64,000 nt of DNA from Cryptomeria japonica (GCF_030272615.1 NC_081407.1:154455548-154519547); one strand, 5' to 3'; shown: positions 10,361 through 24,700, numbered from the stretch's first letter. The notes: generated by a model not told the origin, from the sequence alone. Made by a program: numbers and translations.

Positions 10361-12683
10361 TCAAGGACTGCGCTAGGGACGCAAAGCAAATCACAATTCT
10401 ACTCATACAAGTAAAATTTTGTGGCTTGCTTTGCTTTATGGCCTTTTGATCGTGCAGCGCACTCGTAATCTGACAGAATTAGCTTTTGGTAGCCACTGGC
10501 CCACCTTAATTTGCAGAAAGATTGTTGGATAAAAAGGCAGTAGAAAGCGTTGAAGAAATGAGAAAAGTATAATTATTTTCAGTCTCTCTGCGACTCAGTC
10601 AAACCATTTTCTTTTTTAACACTACGCGTGATTTCATGAGGCGACTGTTTTTTTACCTTGTAAACCACATCACATTATTCATATTGTTTCACAGACCACC
10701 CGTGCATGCCACAATCTCTTACACCATACCTTTAGCAGGGGCCCTTTCCAATATACCCAATCAAATTTTAATCTATCATGTACTCCATCTCCAATGACTG
10801 TCTACACTTCTTGCCTTTATTATGATAATCTAATATATACAGACCAGTTATATTAAGATATGATTCCATAGACGTGCCCAAGTAAGTGCCTTTTTTTTTG
10901 AAAAAAATATTGAAAGGCTGAATCCAAGTCAAACAGAAAAGGTTATTGATGCCATAATGACATCATAGCACGAAAGAGACAAAATTAGAGGAAAATTAAA
11001 ATAAGAAAAGGGATTGTTGGTAGAAAACAAAATAATTTGCATGAGGTAACATTCTCTGGTTGACATCACCCTTCGCTATTTTTAAGAAGCTAATGTTTGT
11101 TTTCATTTGGGGAAGAGAAGCTAATGTCTGTTCATAATTGCTTTTTTCCATTTGTAGCCTTGTTGCAACGTTGATATCAATGTTAGCCACTTGTAACAAG
11201 TCAATTTGGATTTCTACTTGCACTTACTAAAGAAGGAAGTCACAATTATATAAGATTTAACATTGAAAAGTATATTGGTGATAACTCAAAATGGAAATGG
11301 ATTAAACAACAATGAAACTCCTAAATGTTAAATGTTTGTTTGAGATATTAGTTAGGGTGAAGCATTATGTTTAAAAAAATTATTAGATGTCAAATTATTG
11401 AAATAATATATAAAATTGTTATATTATAATTAATTATTATTAAATATAAGATATTGAAATTGAAAAATATTTTAGAGATAGCAAAGGAGGTGAGAAACTA
11501 TTTCAATTTTTAAGTTTGATGTTCTTTGAAGACTGTCAAATGTTGGTGAGAATTAAGAGAAGGCCTTTATGATTTTGTGCAAATTTTAGACTTATATTAG
11601 ACCTTGGTGGGTAAGGTACGAGTGCTTGTTAGCTAGAACACATTTACATATGCTAAAATGTTTGACTACCATCCAAAAGGCCTAGAACATCAACTTATCA
11701 ACTTGAAGGCTTCTCATTTAAGGCATGTAAGGGCTTTTTATCCCTTTGCTAAACATATGCTTATTGTATGCATGTGCAAGTAATAAGAAAAAAATGAACA
11801 AACTATTCATTATATAATAGAAATATAAATATATGCACCAAAAGAACTCTCATCCATCCACTAGTTTCATACATTGCTTCATCCATATAGAAAATCTATA
11901 AAATTCTCTACTCTTAAATATGGCATGAGATACTTGGACTATCACACTATATGTCACAAATAAATAGATTCTTATATAGGCTTGCAAGGCCCTCCTTTAG
12001 ATTAATTTGTTTGCACGCAATGTAAATATTTTTTTCTTAAGAGAAACTATTTTTTCATCTTAATGTAACCACTTACTCCCAAATAACTAATATGATCTTA
12101 TTTACAATCATTTTATTCCAACATTGTCATCACACAATCTTGTGTGATGTCCACAAACACTTACACGCATAAAGAATACACTATCAAAAAAATTAGCCTA
12201 TTATGGAGAGGAAGTGTTGATTAGAAAACATGCTATAGACACCGATCTGAAGAAATAAGAGTGTAATCTAGCACTAGTAATTTCATAATAGATTGGAAAG
12301 CTACTAGCAAAGGGTTGCGACCCTAAAGGGAGATATAAGTAGAGATAAGATAGATAGTCACTAGGGGGACTAGGATTAAGGAGGCTAAGACTAAGGCAAT
12401 AGGTAGAAAGGTATACTTGATAAAGGGGCATAAAGAATGTACATTGCATATTGAAATATTAATAAAAACAATCTATCTTTCTGCTTCAGTACTATGTATG
12501 ATATTTCTTTTGGATTAAGTAATTAAATTAAATCCAAAATTTATCTAATTGATCACCTCAATAAGACCACCTCAAGGGTTAAAAACTACAAGTAGGAAAA
12601 ATCCCTTGGGAACAAAACTCTAGACTATCTCCTTCACATTTCCTGCTAACATTGGTTTTGTTGTCAAGACCTTGGTTAGGTAT
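10360..12683. other. Intergenic AT-rich sequence, nothing recognised
   Basis: Only short open frames without domain features. No element termini were identified. Confidence 0.5.
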
Positions 12684-13002
12684 TGTTGGGGTTATTACCG
12701 GTAGCAAAGTTTTAATTCAGTCAACACTAGATCAGGAAAAGAGCAGAGAATGAAATAAACTTGTTAAACTCTATCTTCTTGACATCTACCCTATGAGAGG
12801 GGATCACATGATAAGGGGATGGAATATGGAAAGGGGAGAAGAATCTAGAATAGAATGAAGGGACGTGAGTATTGAGGAAAACCAATTGGATAACCACCAT
12901 GGGATGCAATATAGGAATAATGGAAGACCAAATCATGAACACTCATGGCAAAAGGAGAGACAAAGAATTCAAGAGAAATCAAAGAGTAAACAAAGACAAG
13001 GA
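12684..13002 (+). repeat. Probable left part of the 5' LTR of Copia C
   Basis: Starts TGTTGGGG. It is the sequence flanking Copia A on the left and is continued by 50723-51181 on the right, which ends in GTCAACA just before a tRNA-Met primer site. Joined, the two parts would make an LTR of about 780 bp. The start is uncertain because no 3' LTR of this element lies in the window. Confidence 0.4.
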
Positions 13003-13311
13003 TGTTGAACACCCAGCAAGACTGAGAGGGAGGAAGGGGGTGAATCAGTTTGGAACTTCAAAATAAATTATTAATAATCAATATTAACTTACTTAGCAAT
13101 AACACATTAATCATCGGCACATAAGCATCAACCATCAACACATCAACACCATATTTATCAGGATAACCGAAACAGGGAAAAACCACGATGAGAATCTAAC
13201 TCACAATATAAATAAAAATGTTTACAACATTTTAGACTTACTACTAAGGATCACCAATACCTGAAGGACATGCAAAACTAAGGTACACAACCTTAGGCAA
13301 GATATAAAGAG
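13003..13311 (-). repeat. Copia A 3' LTR, outer piece
   Basis: Aligns by eye with the first part of the intact LTR from 49508 (shared landmarks GGGGGTGAATCA, CATCAACCATCAACACATCAA, ACACAACCTTAGG). It stops where LINE-1 begins; 13299-13311 is the LINE-1 target duplication. Confidence 0.9.
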
Positions 13312-13556
13312 CGATTGGAGGTGGAGGATGGAGCGCGTTGAGGAGGTTGATCACAGGGACTAGGGTACTCGTGCCCTAGTCTTTGATGTGTGATTGATCT
13401 TAGGATATTGGGGGGTGGTAGCTATGAGAAGGGTGGTGCGCGGAGGGGACGAGGTCCCTTAAACTTCTTTTTGCATCGTTCATTCGCTTTTATGGGGGTT
13501 TGTATTGCCAGTTGAAGGGTGCTTGGGTGTCATGGATCTTCTAGCTAAATGATTTT

Positions 13557-14760
13557 TTAGGTGCAGGGCTCTTTTTGTTTGATTTCTTCAGAAGTATTTG
13601 GTGCTCCATTGGTTCTACTTTGGTCGTGCATGGCAATTAGTGGAGGCAGCTCTGGTAACCAAAGTTCTCCTTTTAGGGATGTTGTTGTTAGGGGTAGCTC
13701 TACTCGCTGCATGCATGAGAATCTGGTGTTTGGATCATTTGGTGAAGGCATGGGTGGGATGTCTTCACAAAAAAAGGGTTTCAAGGCTTCAAAGGTTAAT
13801 GGATGCCTTGCCAAGAGCAAGGTTAGATCGATTCTTGTAATCCAGTCAGATTCAGTGGTGGAGGATATCAATTATCTTTCCAATCATGCTTCGATTTGCA
13901 AATTTATGAAGATAAGGGTGGAGGATATTAATTATCTTTAATTTGGTTGCACAATTGGGGAAGTCTGTGGGCCCTTCGAGACAGATATGGAAAAAAAAAG
14001 GTACTTACCTTTGCTTGTATTTGTGTTGAGATTGATTTATGCAAGCCATTACCAAATTCTATGGAAATTCAATTGGGATCATACTCGTGAATTCAACATC
14101 TTGATTATGAGACCTTTCCATTTCGATGTCGGATTTGCCATGAATATGGGCATTAACAAAGGACGTACCCTAAATCTAAACCTGTAGGGAATTATAAAAG
14201 TGGATTGGATGTTCCTCCTCCTAAACAATATAAGGGAAAGGGCCCTGTAGTAGCTGACAAGGAGGGCTTTGTCCCGGACAAAACCCAGAACAAGGGAAGA
14301 GGTATGAAGCGGACCTTTCAAGACTAGCAATCTAATGAGTTTTTCAATAGGTTTGATGCTCTATATGACATTGAATAATTTTATGGAGCAATTTCAAATA
14401 TTCCTATGGGTCAGGAACTTCTTGTCTCGGGGGATCTAAATGAGGTGCGGGGTATTGATGCTCAAGATGGATCATAGGAGGAGGTTCTAGGTGCGCAAAT
14501 GGACACAGATGCTCCTTTGGAGGCCTCAAGTGATTTGAGGGGGAGTGGAGGTATAGAAATTAATGATAATTTAAGCCTCAAATGCTCTCGTTCTATTGAG
14601 GGGAAAGCTTCGCAGGGTGGAAAGAGTTAGGGGGGCTCACATGTTGGGAATTTAACAAAAAACCCTTAAAAAGGCTTTCAAGAGAAGTTACAGAAGGTGG
14701 GTAGGAAGAAGGATCAAGAAAAGGTGATGTTAGTGGGTGAGAATTTAGTAGAATCTAAAT
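13557..14760 (+). pseudogene. LINE-1 ORF1 remnant (gag-like, CCHC knuckle)
   Basis: Broken frames upstream of the endonuclease. The part at 13561-13941 is rich in Ser/Gly. Near 14110-14160 the frame reads FPFRCRICHEYGH, the start of a CCHC zinc knuckle like the one in plant LINE ORF1 proteins, which bind the element RNA. The later cysteine of the knuckle is not conserved (QRTYPKSK) and a stop interrupts it. A Lys/Gly-rich tail follows to about 14700. Assigned mainly by position and this motif. Confidence 0.6.
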
Positions 14761-14800
14761 CAGTGGAGACCATTGATTCCCATTTCTCTCTATCATAGAA

Positions 14801-17800
14801 ATGATTGTTCTTTCATGGAATGTACGGGGGTTGAATTTAACATCCCTAGACAAAAGGCTATTCGGGAGTTGATTTTCTCTTGTTCTCCTAATGTGGTTTT
14901 TATTCAGGAAACTAAATTATCTATTGATGGTATTTTCAATAAAGTACCAAAAATTTGGCCCCAAAGTCATTGTCGGTGCATTGGGGCTCAGGGTAGTTCT
15001 AGAGGTATGGCGGTTTTATGGGATCTGAGTAAGATTACTCCACTCTAGTGGATTTCCAACAAGTCTTCTATCTCTTTGGTGGCCACAAGATATGAAATTG
15101 GTGAGACCCTCCTCTTCACTAATGTTTATGCTCCAACTAACTTTGGGGGAAGTCATTGCTATGGACACATATAAGATAGGTTCGTTCTCTTGCTCTTTTT
15201 TTCCCTTGGATTTTGGCAGGTGATTTTAATGTAATTTTAAGTTTAGAAGAAAAAGAGGGGGATTCCAAGGCTAGATCCAGCTACTAATTTGTTGAGGAGC
15301 AATATTGAGCTTTTAGGGGTAGTTGATGTTAAACCCTCCAATGGCATGTTTACTTGGAATAATAGAAGATGTGGAGAGGAAGCTATAGCAGAAAGATTGG
15401 ATAGGTTTTTGGTCTCTTGCTTTTGGATGGAGGATAGTTGGAGTATTGGTTCAGAGATCTCGGATTGGAGAGGATTGGACCATTGGCCAATCAGGTTTTC
15501 TACAACTAAGTTTCATGGCTCAAAGAAGCCCTCTTTTAAGTTTCAGCTCATGTGGCTTCGGGATACGTTCCTTTATGATTTGATGACAAATTGGTGGAGT
15601 GAAGAGAGTCCTGTTTATGGAACTGCAATGTATTATTTTGTCAAGCAGTTGCAATTTGTTAAGTACAAGTTGAAAAGGTGGAATAGGATGAGCTTTGGTA
15701 ACATCTTCCAAGAAAAAGGAATTCTCAGTATCGGGTTGATTATATTACTCACCAAATTAGGGAACAGGGTTTATCTGAAGATTTATATAGAGAGGAAAAT
15801 GTAGCAATGCATGATTTAGAGGAATGGGAATTCTGAGAGGAGATTTATTGGAAGCAAAAGGCTCAGGTGGATTGGTTATAAGAAGGTGACAAGAACACAA
15901 AAAATTTCCCCAATACAGTTAAGGATAGAAGGCATGGTAGCAAAATCACTTCTCTTGTGTCCTCCGAGGGAATTCTTATATCCTCTCATAGGGAGATTGC
16001 TCAAGAGTTCATTAGTTTTTTTGTAAATCTATTCACTGAGGATGTGGCTATAGCTAGTGAAGAGGAAAGACTTGTGCTAGATTGCATTCCTCCCCTTGTT
16101 TCCAATGAGATGAATGAAAATCTCATCTAACCTATTTCTTTGGATGAGATTGAGGTAGTCATTTTTTGCATGAAAAAGGCTAAAGCTCCAAGACTAGATA
16201 GTTTCCTTATAGATTTTTATCAGAAGTTTTGGGATATTATTAAGTTGGATCTCTTTGACGTGGTGTAGGAATCTTTTAGAACAAACAGATGCTCAAAGCC
16301 TTGAACGCTAATTTTCTTTCTCTTATTCCTAAAAAGGAAGGAGAGAATTCCCTTAACTCCTATAGACCTATTGTCCTGTGTAACGTGGTCTACAAAATCA
16401 TCACCAAGTTGATTGTAGAAAGGCTTAAACTATGGCTGAATAGATTAATCTATGAGGAGCAAGGAGGCTTTGTTGTTGGAAGACTGGTTTTTGATGGGAT
16501 TATCGTAGCAACAGAGGTTGTGCATTCTATGGTTGTCTCTAGGGAGAAGGTTATGTTTATAAAACTGGAAATCACTAAAGCATATGATAGAGTTAAATAA
16601 ACTCTTTTGCATAAAGTGCTTAATGCCTATGGATTTGGCATTGACTGGATCAAGTGGGTGATTATTTGCATCACCTCCTCTTCTTTTGTGATTCTTCTTA
16701 ATGGTAAGCCCACAAAGTTATTTTGTGCTTCGAGAGGTATTCGACAAGGTGATCCTCTTTCCTCATTCCTTTTCATTTTAATGGTTGAAGGATTGGGAAG
16801 GTTTATTAGATCCAGAGTCAGACAGGGTTTGATCCAACGTTGGAATTGGAGTCACGACATCCCTCACTATACCCATCTTCAATTTGTGGATGATATGGCC
16901 TTTATGGGTGTTGCCTTGATTAATCTTCTTTCTTCTTCTTTAATATTCTTGTTCTCATTCAGACCAGGATTGCTAGAATTTTGATATTTACAATTGGAAC
17001 CATGGGGGGGTTCTAGTGGGAGATTTTAGATAAGTTTCAACATAAGGTTAGTCACTAGACTAATAGATGGCTTTCATCAACGGGTAGAGTGACTTTTTCA
17101 AAGTTTGTGATCCAAGCTCTCTCTATTTATAGGTGCTTTGTGCCGCCTGCTCCAACAAGCTTCATTAAAGATTTTGATGCCCTTTCCAAACAATTTTTGT
17201 CGACGAGTAATTTACTTTCATCAAAATAGAGTTTGGTCAAATGGGATTTTGTTTGCAAGTCTAAGTAGGATGGGGGGTTGGGCTTGCCAGTACAGGTATG
17301 AATGGCCAGGCTCTAGCTGGTAAACTGTTCTAGAGATGGTGTATTACTCAAAATCAAAATTGGGCTAAAATCCTTAACATAAAATATTTGGGAGGGGTGG
17401 AAGGAAAGGAAGTACCTTGGTATAATATTCAAGGAAGTGGATCCATGATTTGGCATACTCTCAAAAGAGGAGCTCAATTAGTCAAGAAATTTTTATTTTG
17501 GATTTGTAATAAGGGTGTTGATTCTATGTTTTGGAAGGAATCCTCGGATGGTTTCCCTCATATTTTGGCCCATTTTCCCCATTTGCATTCTTTGTCCAAT
17601 TGCTTCCTGGAGGCTAGAAGGGCTAGATTTGAGGATTTTAAGGTGGTTATGAACTTGGGCCATGGTCAGGTGGCTAGATGGAAGGAGCCACAATAGTGGC
17701 CTATTGGTGGCTTTGTTGAGGATATGAAAGAGCTTGCTATAATCCTAGCTGATAGAGCATGTAGTTAACTCAATGGAGTGGATATTCTTTCTCGAGGCCC

Positions 17801-18540
17801 TAATCCGAAGGGGAAGTTTAGTGTGGCTTCGGGATATTGAGAATGGGATAGGCTAGAATTTGGCATGGCAAATGTGTCATGGGGAAGCAGGTTTGGAATA
17901 GGTCGGCTTGGCCTAAGTGTATTTTTTTCTTGTGGAACATATTTGTTCAAAATAGGTGTCTCACCTGGAAGTATCCTAGGAAGAGAGGTTTCCAAGGGCC
18001 TTCTATTTTTATTTGTGTGAAAAAAGTGAGGAGATTAGTCCTCATCTATTTTTATGTGTTCTTTTTCTAGAGAGCTCTGACATTAGTGGTGGGATGTTTG
18101 GAGGTACCCTACCCTTGTGTTCATGCCAATTCTTTGATTCACTTCTGGAATAGTTTTGGCAAACCTCCTACTAAGACTTCATTTCTTAAGGTTGTTTGGG
18201 ATATTGGACCTTGCTTCATTATTTTGCAATTGTAACTTGAAAGAAACCGAAGAGTTTTCAAAATAAAAGGATGCTACTGGAGAAAGTTTGGTTGCGGGTC
18301 TCGCATATGATATAGGAAACTCTGATGGCTAAGTGTGATTTTTCTGAGATAGTTGACCCTCGAGATTTGCAATTTGTTCAGAATTTAAGGATTTTTGGTG
18401 GGAATTCTGGTGATGTACCCCTTAGGAGGCAGCAGGCAAGGTGTAGACATGTTAAGTAGAAGGTTTGACGAGATGGTAAGTGGTCTCCTCCACCTTTGGA
18501 AACTCTTGAAGAGGGGAAAAAGACCTGTGAGGTGGATTAG
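14801..18540 (+). pseudogene. LINE-1 ORF2 (endonuclease, RT, zf-RVT), broken
   Basis: An APE-type endonuclease starts at the ATG at 14801 (MIVLSWNVRGLN), shifts frame, and continues with VVFIQETKL, TNVYAPTN, AGDFNVI and DWRGLDHWPI. The reverse transcriptase follows: SLIPKKEGENSLNSYRPI near 16320, a GGFVVGR block, an ITKAYDRVK block in which a catalytic Asp-type position remains, RQGDPLSSFLF near 16745, and the active-site box FVDD near 16887. A zinc-binding reverse-transcriptase-associated region follows from about 17340 (LARD-type Trp/Cys pattern, weak). More than ten stops and several frameshifts inactivate it. The RNase H domain is separated by a later insertion and lies at 37013-37490. 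Confidence 0.85.
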
Positions 18541-18545
18541 TTAAT

Positions 18546-19425
18546 AAGCATGCAAGTCAAACATATAATCATATGAAATCAAAGACATAACTCCAAAATA
18601 CATGAAAACATGAATAAGATGCATATACCTCACAAAACCTTATACCTCTCCCTCGGATTGAGCTTGATGAAGTGAAGGCGCCCCTTGGTGATGCTCCAGT
18701 TGATGTGCTCCTCTTGCTTGCTTGCTTGATGTGGATGGCTCTCCAATGTTGTGCACAAATGGAATGGATTTGGAAGATGATAAGGATGAAATGATCAAGT
18801 GTGGATGAGATATGATTTGAACATGATAAGGTTGCCAAGATGATTTCTAGGGCTCAAAAGGATAGCATAAGATTACTAAACTTGGAGATAAAAAATGAAA
18901 GGATGGAGTCCTCAATTTATAAGAGGAGGAGAGGAAGAATGGACGGTTGAGATGGATTCAAGATGAAGGGCTAGGATTGCTTGTGAGCTCACACAAGGTC
19001 CAAGAGAGGGTGTGGAGACCAAGAGATATACCTTAAAGACATTTCTTGTCTCCACACTCCTCAAGGTACATTGGGAAGACTTCCCAAGGTACCTTGAGAA
19101 GAGCAAAGTGCATTGGGAAGACTTCCCAATGTGCCTTGAGAGGAGCAAGGGATGTGACATTCCTTGAAGAATGGGGAGGAGGAATTTAAAATTCTCCAAA
19201 AGGGGATAATCATGGGGATTGGAGGAATAAGAAGGAATTAAAAATTCCTTGGGAGAGGAGATGCCTAGAGGATTGTGAGATTTTGAAGATCTCACATTCA
19301 CCTAGGAAAAGAGCATTAAAAGCTAATGGTTGGATGGAAGGGACAAGGAGTTGACTTCGTGGCTAATCATGATGATTAGACATTAGAAACTCATTAGGAG
19401 GGGGATTAGAGGAAATGTTAGCTGG
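18546..19425 (-). repeat. LTR-like segment inside LINE-1, left part
   Basis: Unrelated to the LINE on either side and continued by 36629-37007. On the minus strand it has a promoter-like stretch, CTCCTCTTATAAATTGAGG, near 18905-18925, suggesting a solo LTR read leftward. A possible 5-bp duplication TTAAT flanks the joined segment (18541-18545 and 37008-37012), but TG...CA ends are not clear. A GGGAAGACTTCCCAA inverted repeat recurs twice near 19072-19112. Confidence 0.4.
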
Positions 19426-19428
19426 GAT

Positions 19429-19660
19429 CACTAGTACATTCAGAGCTGATTTCCGATGGCCATTTGTCAGATTTTCGACGAATTTTCGTCAGAGTGTCAA
19501 CAAAATCACCATCGAGAACTCGGCGTCAAATTGGTCGACGATGCCATGCCCGTCAGAAATTCGACAATCCAATGGACTCTGCCAACGGTCAAAGAAGTCG
19601 TCGATCGAAAGCTTGGTATTCGTCGTAATTCTGACGATGATCATTTTTATAAAAAAAAGT
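19429..19660. repeat. CACTA left terminus with subterminal repeats
   Basis: Beyond the CACTA end, motifs with TTCGACGAATTTTCGTC, GTCGACGATGCC, GTCAGAAATTCGAC and TTCGTCGTAATTCTGACGA recur in both orientations. Related motifs (ATTTTCGAC, TCGTCGTAATTCCGATGG read on the minus strand) occur in the right terminus. Such arrays are transposase-binding sites in CACTA elements. Confidence 0.75.
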
Positions 19661-20138
19661 AATAATTATCATCGATATAAAAAAAAATAATACTTGAGAA
19701 AAGCCCTTTTGGTTTCTAATTTGGCGTTACTGTACTATTTACTTAAGCAATGGGTTCATTTATAATAAAAGTGTTCTCCCCTTGTCATTTACCTAGGCGG
19801 TCCCTTTAAATATTTTATTCTTGTTCGCTTTGAATCTACCTTTTCTAATGTCCATCGGGCCTTATAAATATCATGCGATTTTTTGTTGATCTGACGGCCC
19901 GCATTGATTCGCGACCAAAAAGTGCTCGAAACTTAGTTTCCATGAAGTAGCGAAAGGTGAAGGTGGACTTGGCATATAGGTTTGGACCAAAGCTAAACAC
20001 CGATCAAGTTTCATCTGATCGGACAGACATCGTGGTTTCGTGAGATCAAGCTGAATGTGTTTTAACCTTCACGAAGTGGCAAAAGGGTTTGGCGTGTCCC
20101 AGAGATAAGCGGTCTTCTTTGGTTAAAGAATGATCATG

Positions 20139-21092
20139 TTGGAAAAAGATCAATGGCTTCTCGTTGTTTTGTGGTCGGGAGATGCATGAGCTATACCTTC
20201 AGCAAAATAGCGAAAAGGTGGAGTGTCCTGCTAAGAGTCGTAGTAAATGTGGTAACCCCAATTAGCGATGACATGGCGGTGACAAGGCACTGAGTTGGTG
20301 GTATGCAGTGGGTCTAGGCAAGGTTGTCATAAAAAGAGTAAATAACGAGCAAGTTCTTGAGATCTAACGGCTCGCGTGAATTCGTAAAGATAAGATGCTA
20401 GCAAGTTAGTCATTGTGAAGTAGCGAAAAGGCCAATGGCCCAAGGGACAGGCATGGCATGAAGTTAAAAGCAGATCAAGTCTGTTTTGATATAACGGTTC
20501 TCGTGGTTTCATGGCTGCAAGCCAAACGAAGAATAATGTTCGCGAAGTCGCGAAAGATAGGTGGAAATCACACAGAGGAGTGACGTGGCATAACAGCTGC
20601 CACTTTTTGTAGAGCTTGGAAAAAGATCAATGGCTTCTCGTTGTTTCGTGGTCGGGAGATGCATGAGCTATACCTTCAGCGAAATAGCAAAAAGGTGGAG
20701 GGTCCCACTAAGAGTGGTAGTAAATGTGGTAACCCCAGTTGGCGATGACATGGTGGTGACAAGGCACTGAGTTGGCGGTATGCAGTGGGTCCGGGCAAGG
20801 TTGTCATAAAAAGAGTAAGCAACAAGCAAGTTCTTGAGATCTAATGGCCCGCGTGAATTCACAAAGATAAGATGCTAGCAAGTTAGTCATTGTGAAGTAG
20901 CGAAAAGGCCGATGGGCCCAAGGGATAGGCATGGTATGAAGTTAAAAGCAGATCAGGTCTGTTTTGATCTAACAGTTCTCGTGGTTTCGTGGTTGCAAGC
21001 CAAATGAAGAATAAGGTTCGCGAAGTCGCGAAAGACAGGAGGAAATCACAAGGAGGAGTGACATGACACGTGGTTTAAAAAAGTGGTTGAGG
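20139..21092. repeat. Tandem duplication, period 477 bp
   Basis: Copy 1 starts at 20139 and copy 2 at 20616, both with TTGGAAAAAGATCAATGGCT. They share GGTCGGGAGATGCATGAGC and later TTCGCGAAGTCGCGAAAGA. Copies differ by scattered substitutions. Shorter fragments of the same theme (CACGAAGTGGCAAAAG, GTTTCGTGACCCG) lie on both sides between 19920 and 21360. It lies upstream of the plus-strand cargo gene and could be its promoter region; no gene is seen in 19690-21708. Confidence 0.85.
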
Positions 21093-21708
21093 GCCCGCCT
21101 AGGTGTAACCGGCAATTATGTGTGAATAGTAAAAGGGAACACGTGGCAGATTAAGGGTGGAACCAAAAGGAGTTTTTAGGGCTAATGGCCGATTGTCATG
21201 TGGCGTTTATTAACCGAATAACAAGTGGGGTAAGTAATTCCCAGATAAAGGGCCCACTTAAAAGGCATTCATCTCAAGATTGATCCAACACTTCTCATTG
21301 TTTCGTGACCCGAAGATGCCTACAGCTTAACCTCAGCGAAATGGCGAAAACCGTTAGCCGTCAAGATGAGGTGCGGTTAGTTAAAAGGATTGACGGTCCC
21401 GGTTGGAGTTAAACGCCGAGTCGATTTGGCGAATTTAATTCTAAAAAGAAATTCGAAGCATGCGGAGTTAATTTCTAAAAACTTAAATGCCAACTTGCCC
21501 TTTTTCAGTTCACATCAACTTGATTGCTAAGTATTGTTTCATCGAAGTTTGTTGCAAAGTGAATTGTTGTAGAGCGATTTTCTTCAGGTGAATAATCAGG
21601 TTTCTTGTGCTTTTCTTGATAACTCTTGGTTTGTTCTCAAATACTGCTGTGTGAATTACTTCATTAGAGGTCTGTGCTAGCTTCTAGTGGTATAATTGTT
21701 TGACCAGA

Positions 21709-24700
21709 ATGGCACCCAGAAGAGAATTTACAGGGAAAGTGAATTACCATGACCGAAATATCTGTGATGATTTTTTAGAGCAATTAACCATGTCCACCAA
21801 TGTTGGGGCTAAGGCCAAAGAGCTAGTACCTAAGAACCCTCGTCTAAAAATTGGAGATGGCCTTTATGATAAGGGTAATTGGTTAAGGGACCCTGAAATA
21901 GGATTGTCAGGCTTAGCACTCTTCAAAGTTGGTTTTGGGCAGAGGAATTGCCCATCTCCTTTGAATGACATATGGGAGTCGGATGTAGGAAAGCTTGTGG
22001 TCCCAGGTGTTTTTATGGATGTAGATTTGTTAGCCTTGATTGCATAGAATTATGACTCTGTGGCAAGATGCATCAGAAACATAAAGGGATCAGTCTTGAT
22101 TGAGATAAATGAAGATGAATTCAGGAAAGTGTTTAAACTCAATGAGTCGTCCAATTTGTTAGAACCTATTGACTTTGAGTCATTAGCCCAGGTTTACAAC
22201 ACACAAAGGGATCATCTTAGAAGTGGCCCATTGAAAGAATTATTTGTAAAGATTAGGGGGGTTAACAGTTGTAGGCCCCAGCACAATGGAACCATTCTCT
22301 CTCAACCTATTCACTCTGAGAGCTAAGGGTATGTATTGGGCATTATGCTAGATTTTTGGAGAGGATGCTGAAAAGAATATGCCAACCCATTATATGTTAA
22401 TGATTTTACAAATTCTAAACCCCTCCCTAGCAATAACATTTGATTATGCCTCATACCTTGCTGATGCAATTCATAAAAGGCTAGTAAGAATCAAAAATGG
22501 TAAGGTGGATAGGCCATTTGGATGGTACTCCATGTTAATGTATATGTTTCTGTTCAAAGGGGCTGATTATTTTGGAAAGGAGATGGACCTGATTAAGGTC
22601 AAGGATAAAGAGAAGATGTTAGTGCAATTGTGGAGTACTGTTCTATCTTGGGATAGAGAAGATGCAAGTTATTTAAAGTTTGATAGATGCTTTGCATCTA
22701 AAATTAGGATTCTTCTATGCAGAGAAAACCCTAGAATTCCTAAGGCTCTTTTGGAGTTTCTCAAACCAAAGGAGTTTGTAGAGGATATCAAGATTGTTCA
22801 TAATTGGGGAGACATATATTTGTACCCTATGTCTACTATTTTTAGAGTGTTTGGATTTAGAGGCACCCCCTTTTTACTACCCTATCAGGTCCCATTGAAG
22901 ATAGGGATTGCAGAAGTCTTGAGACAAATTGGGGGAGTACAAGAAGCAGAGCTAACCAATAGAGGTAAAGGGACTATTTTCCCAACTATTACCATGGCTC
23001 ACCATTTTGTGATCACTAAGGGTGGATGGAGATTTTTTGAAGAATTCTTTAAGCCATATAGGCTATCTACTGTAGTGTCAAGATGTGCAGACCCTGAGGA
23101 TTTTTTCAATGGCATGTTTAGAAAAAGAGCAGTGTGCAAAGGTAGGCCACATCAATTTCAGTTCCCAGAAGATCTGATTAGAAATGAATTTAGCTTAGAT
23201 GAGCAAGAACTGAGGAAGGAGAAGTGGGTGGCATATAAGAAAGCCCTTGATTTTATCCATCAATTTGACACTAGCTATGACCCCCTTTCTAGCTTCAATC
23301 CATTTGAGGAGAAAATAAAATTCCTGATTCTTTATTTTGAAGATCTCATGCAAACCTTAAAAGAAAAGAGGGGGGCCATAATGCAAAATGAGCTTGATAA
23401 GGCTAAGATGGTATTGGCTAAGCCTGCCTTTGCTAGAGATATCCCACGTGGTGACAATGTAATGCACAAAAGGTCAAAGTACACTATGATAATGCCAGTG
23501 ACAGGTGAGCCTTCCACTTCAAAAGGGAAGAGGAAAATTGAAGATGTCATTGACATCCAGGATTCCCCTAAGAAGCAGAGAGTGGGAAAGGAAATTGAAA
23601 CTGATGAGCCTCAATATTCTCTATCTTAGTCTCCTATCCACATTGGAGATGAACAAGTTGTGGCTAAACAATTATTGCAGTTAGGGAGTCTCGGTGAGAT
23701 TGCCTATACCTATGAGGAGACCTAAGAGGGGATGCCCGAAGAGCCACCTAATGCTGAAATGGATTTGACTGATGGTGAGTTAAAGGGCCAAGAAATGGAC
23801 CTTACTAATTAAACAAGCTAGTGAAGAATTCCTAGCTGACAGTAATTTTGTCACATCAGGAGCTTTTATACAGTTTCTATGGAAGCAAAATATTGATCAA
23901 TTCAAGACTAGATGTGAACAAAGGAAAAGTGAACAGCCTCTTAAAATTACAACTCAAGTAGAAGAAGAGGTTAAGCAAGAAATTATGGAGGAGTTCAAAG
24001 AAATCACCCTTGAGAAAGGAAGAGAAATGGTAGCAAAGGTTGGTGTGTTAATTCTCCCTGAATGGGATATAGCTAATGCCTTAGTGCTTGATGCAGTGAG
24101 GAAAGAAACAAAGCCTATGGAAGGACTGACATTCAACAAAGATAATGTTGCTCTTGTCATGTGGTCTTTAAAGAATGATGAAAACAAAAGAAGGAAGGAT
24201 GCATCAGATTCTAGCCTCTTAGAAGGCATGATAGTTAAAAGAGTCCAAGACATAGGGGTAGTGGAAGCTACAAGCACAGTCCTAGAGACTACAAAATTCA
24301 GTGTTGCGGTGGCAGAGAAAGAGGCACAAGAAAAGGCTAATCTCCAATTGAAGTTGGAAACTATTTTAAAAGCTTACAATGATGCTAAAGAAGGAATAGC
24401 CAATAGAGATAGCAAAATTGCTAGACTCCAGAGTCAACTAGCAGGTCAATATCATCCCGGTGAATCTTCTACACTCATGATAGCCTCCTCTCCAGCAAGA
24501 CCCCCTCCTACTAGTCCCATCATTGAATATCCCCCTTCTCCTATGCCTTCTAGTTCCCAAATACCTGAAAATGTCCAACATGAGTTGGAAAAATCGAAAC
24601 AAGCTCAGACATTGTATGCAAACAAATATGAGGAGAAGGTGAAAGCCAGCATCTTGAAGTTTGTTGACTCAGTCAAAACCTCCAATGTATACATAAATAT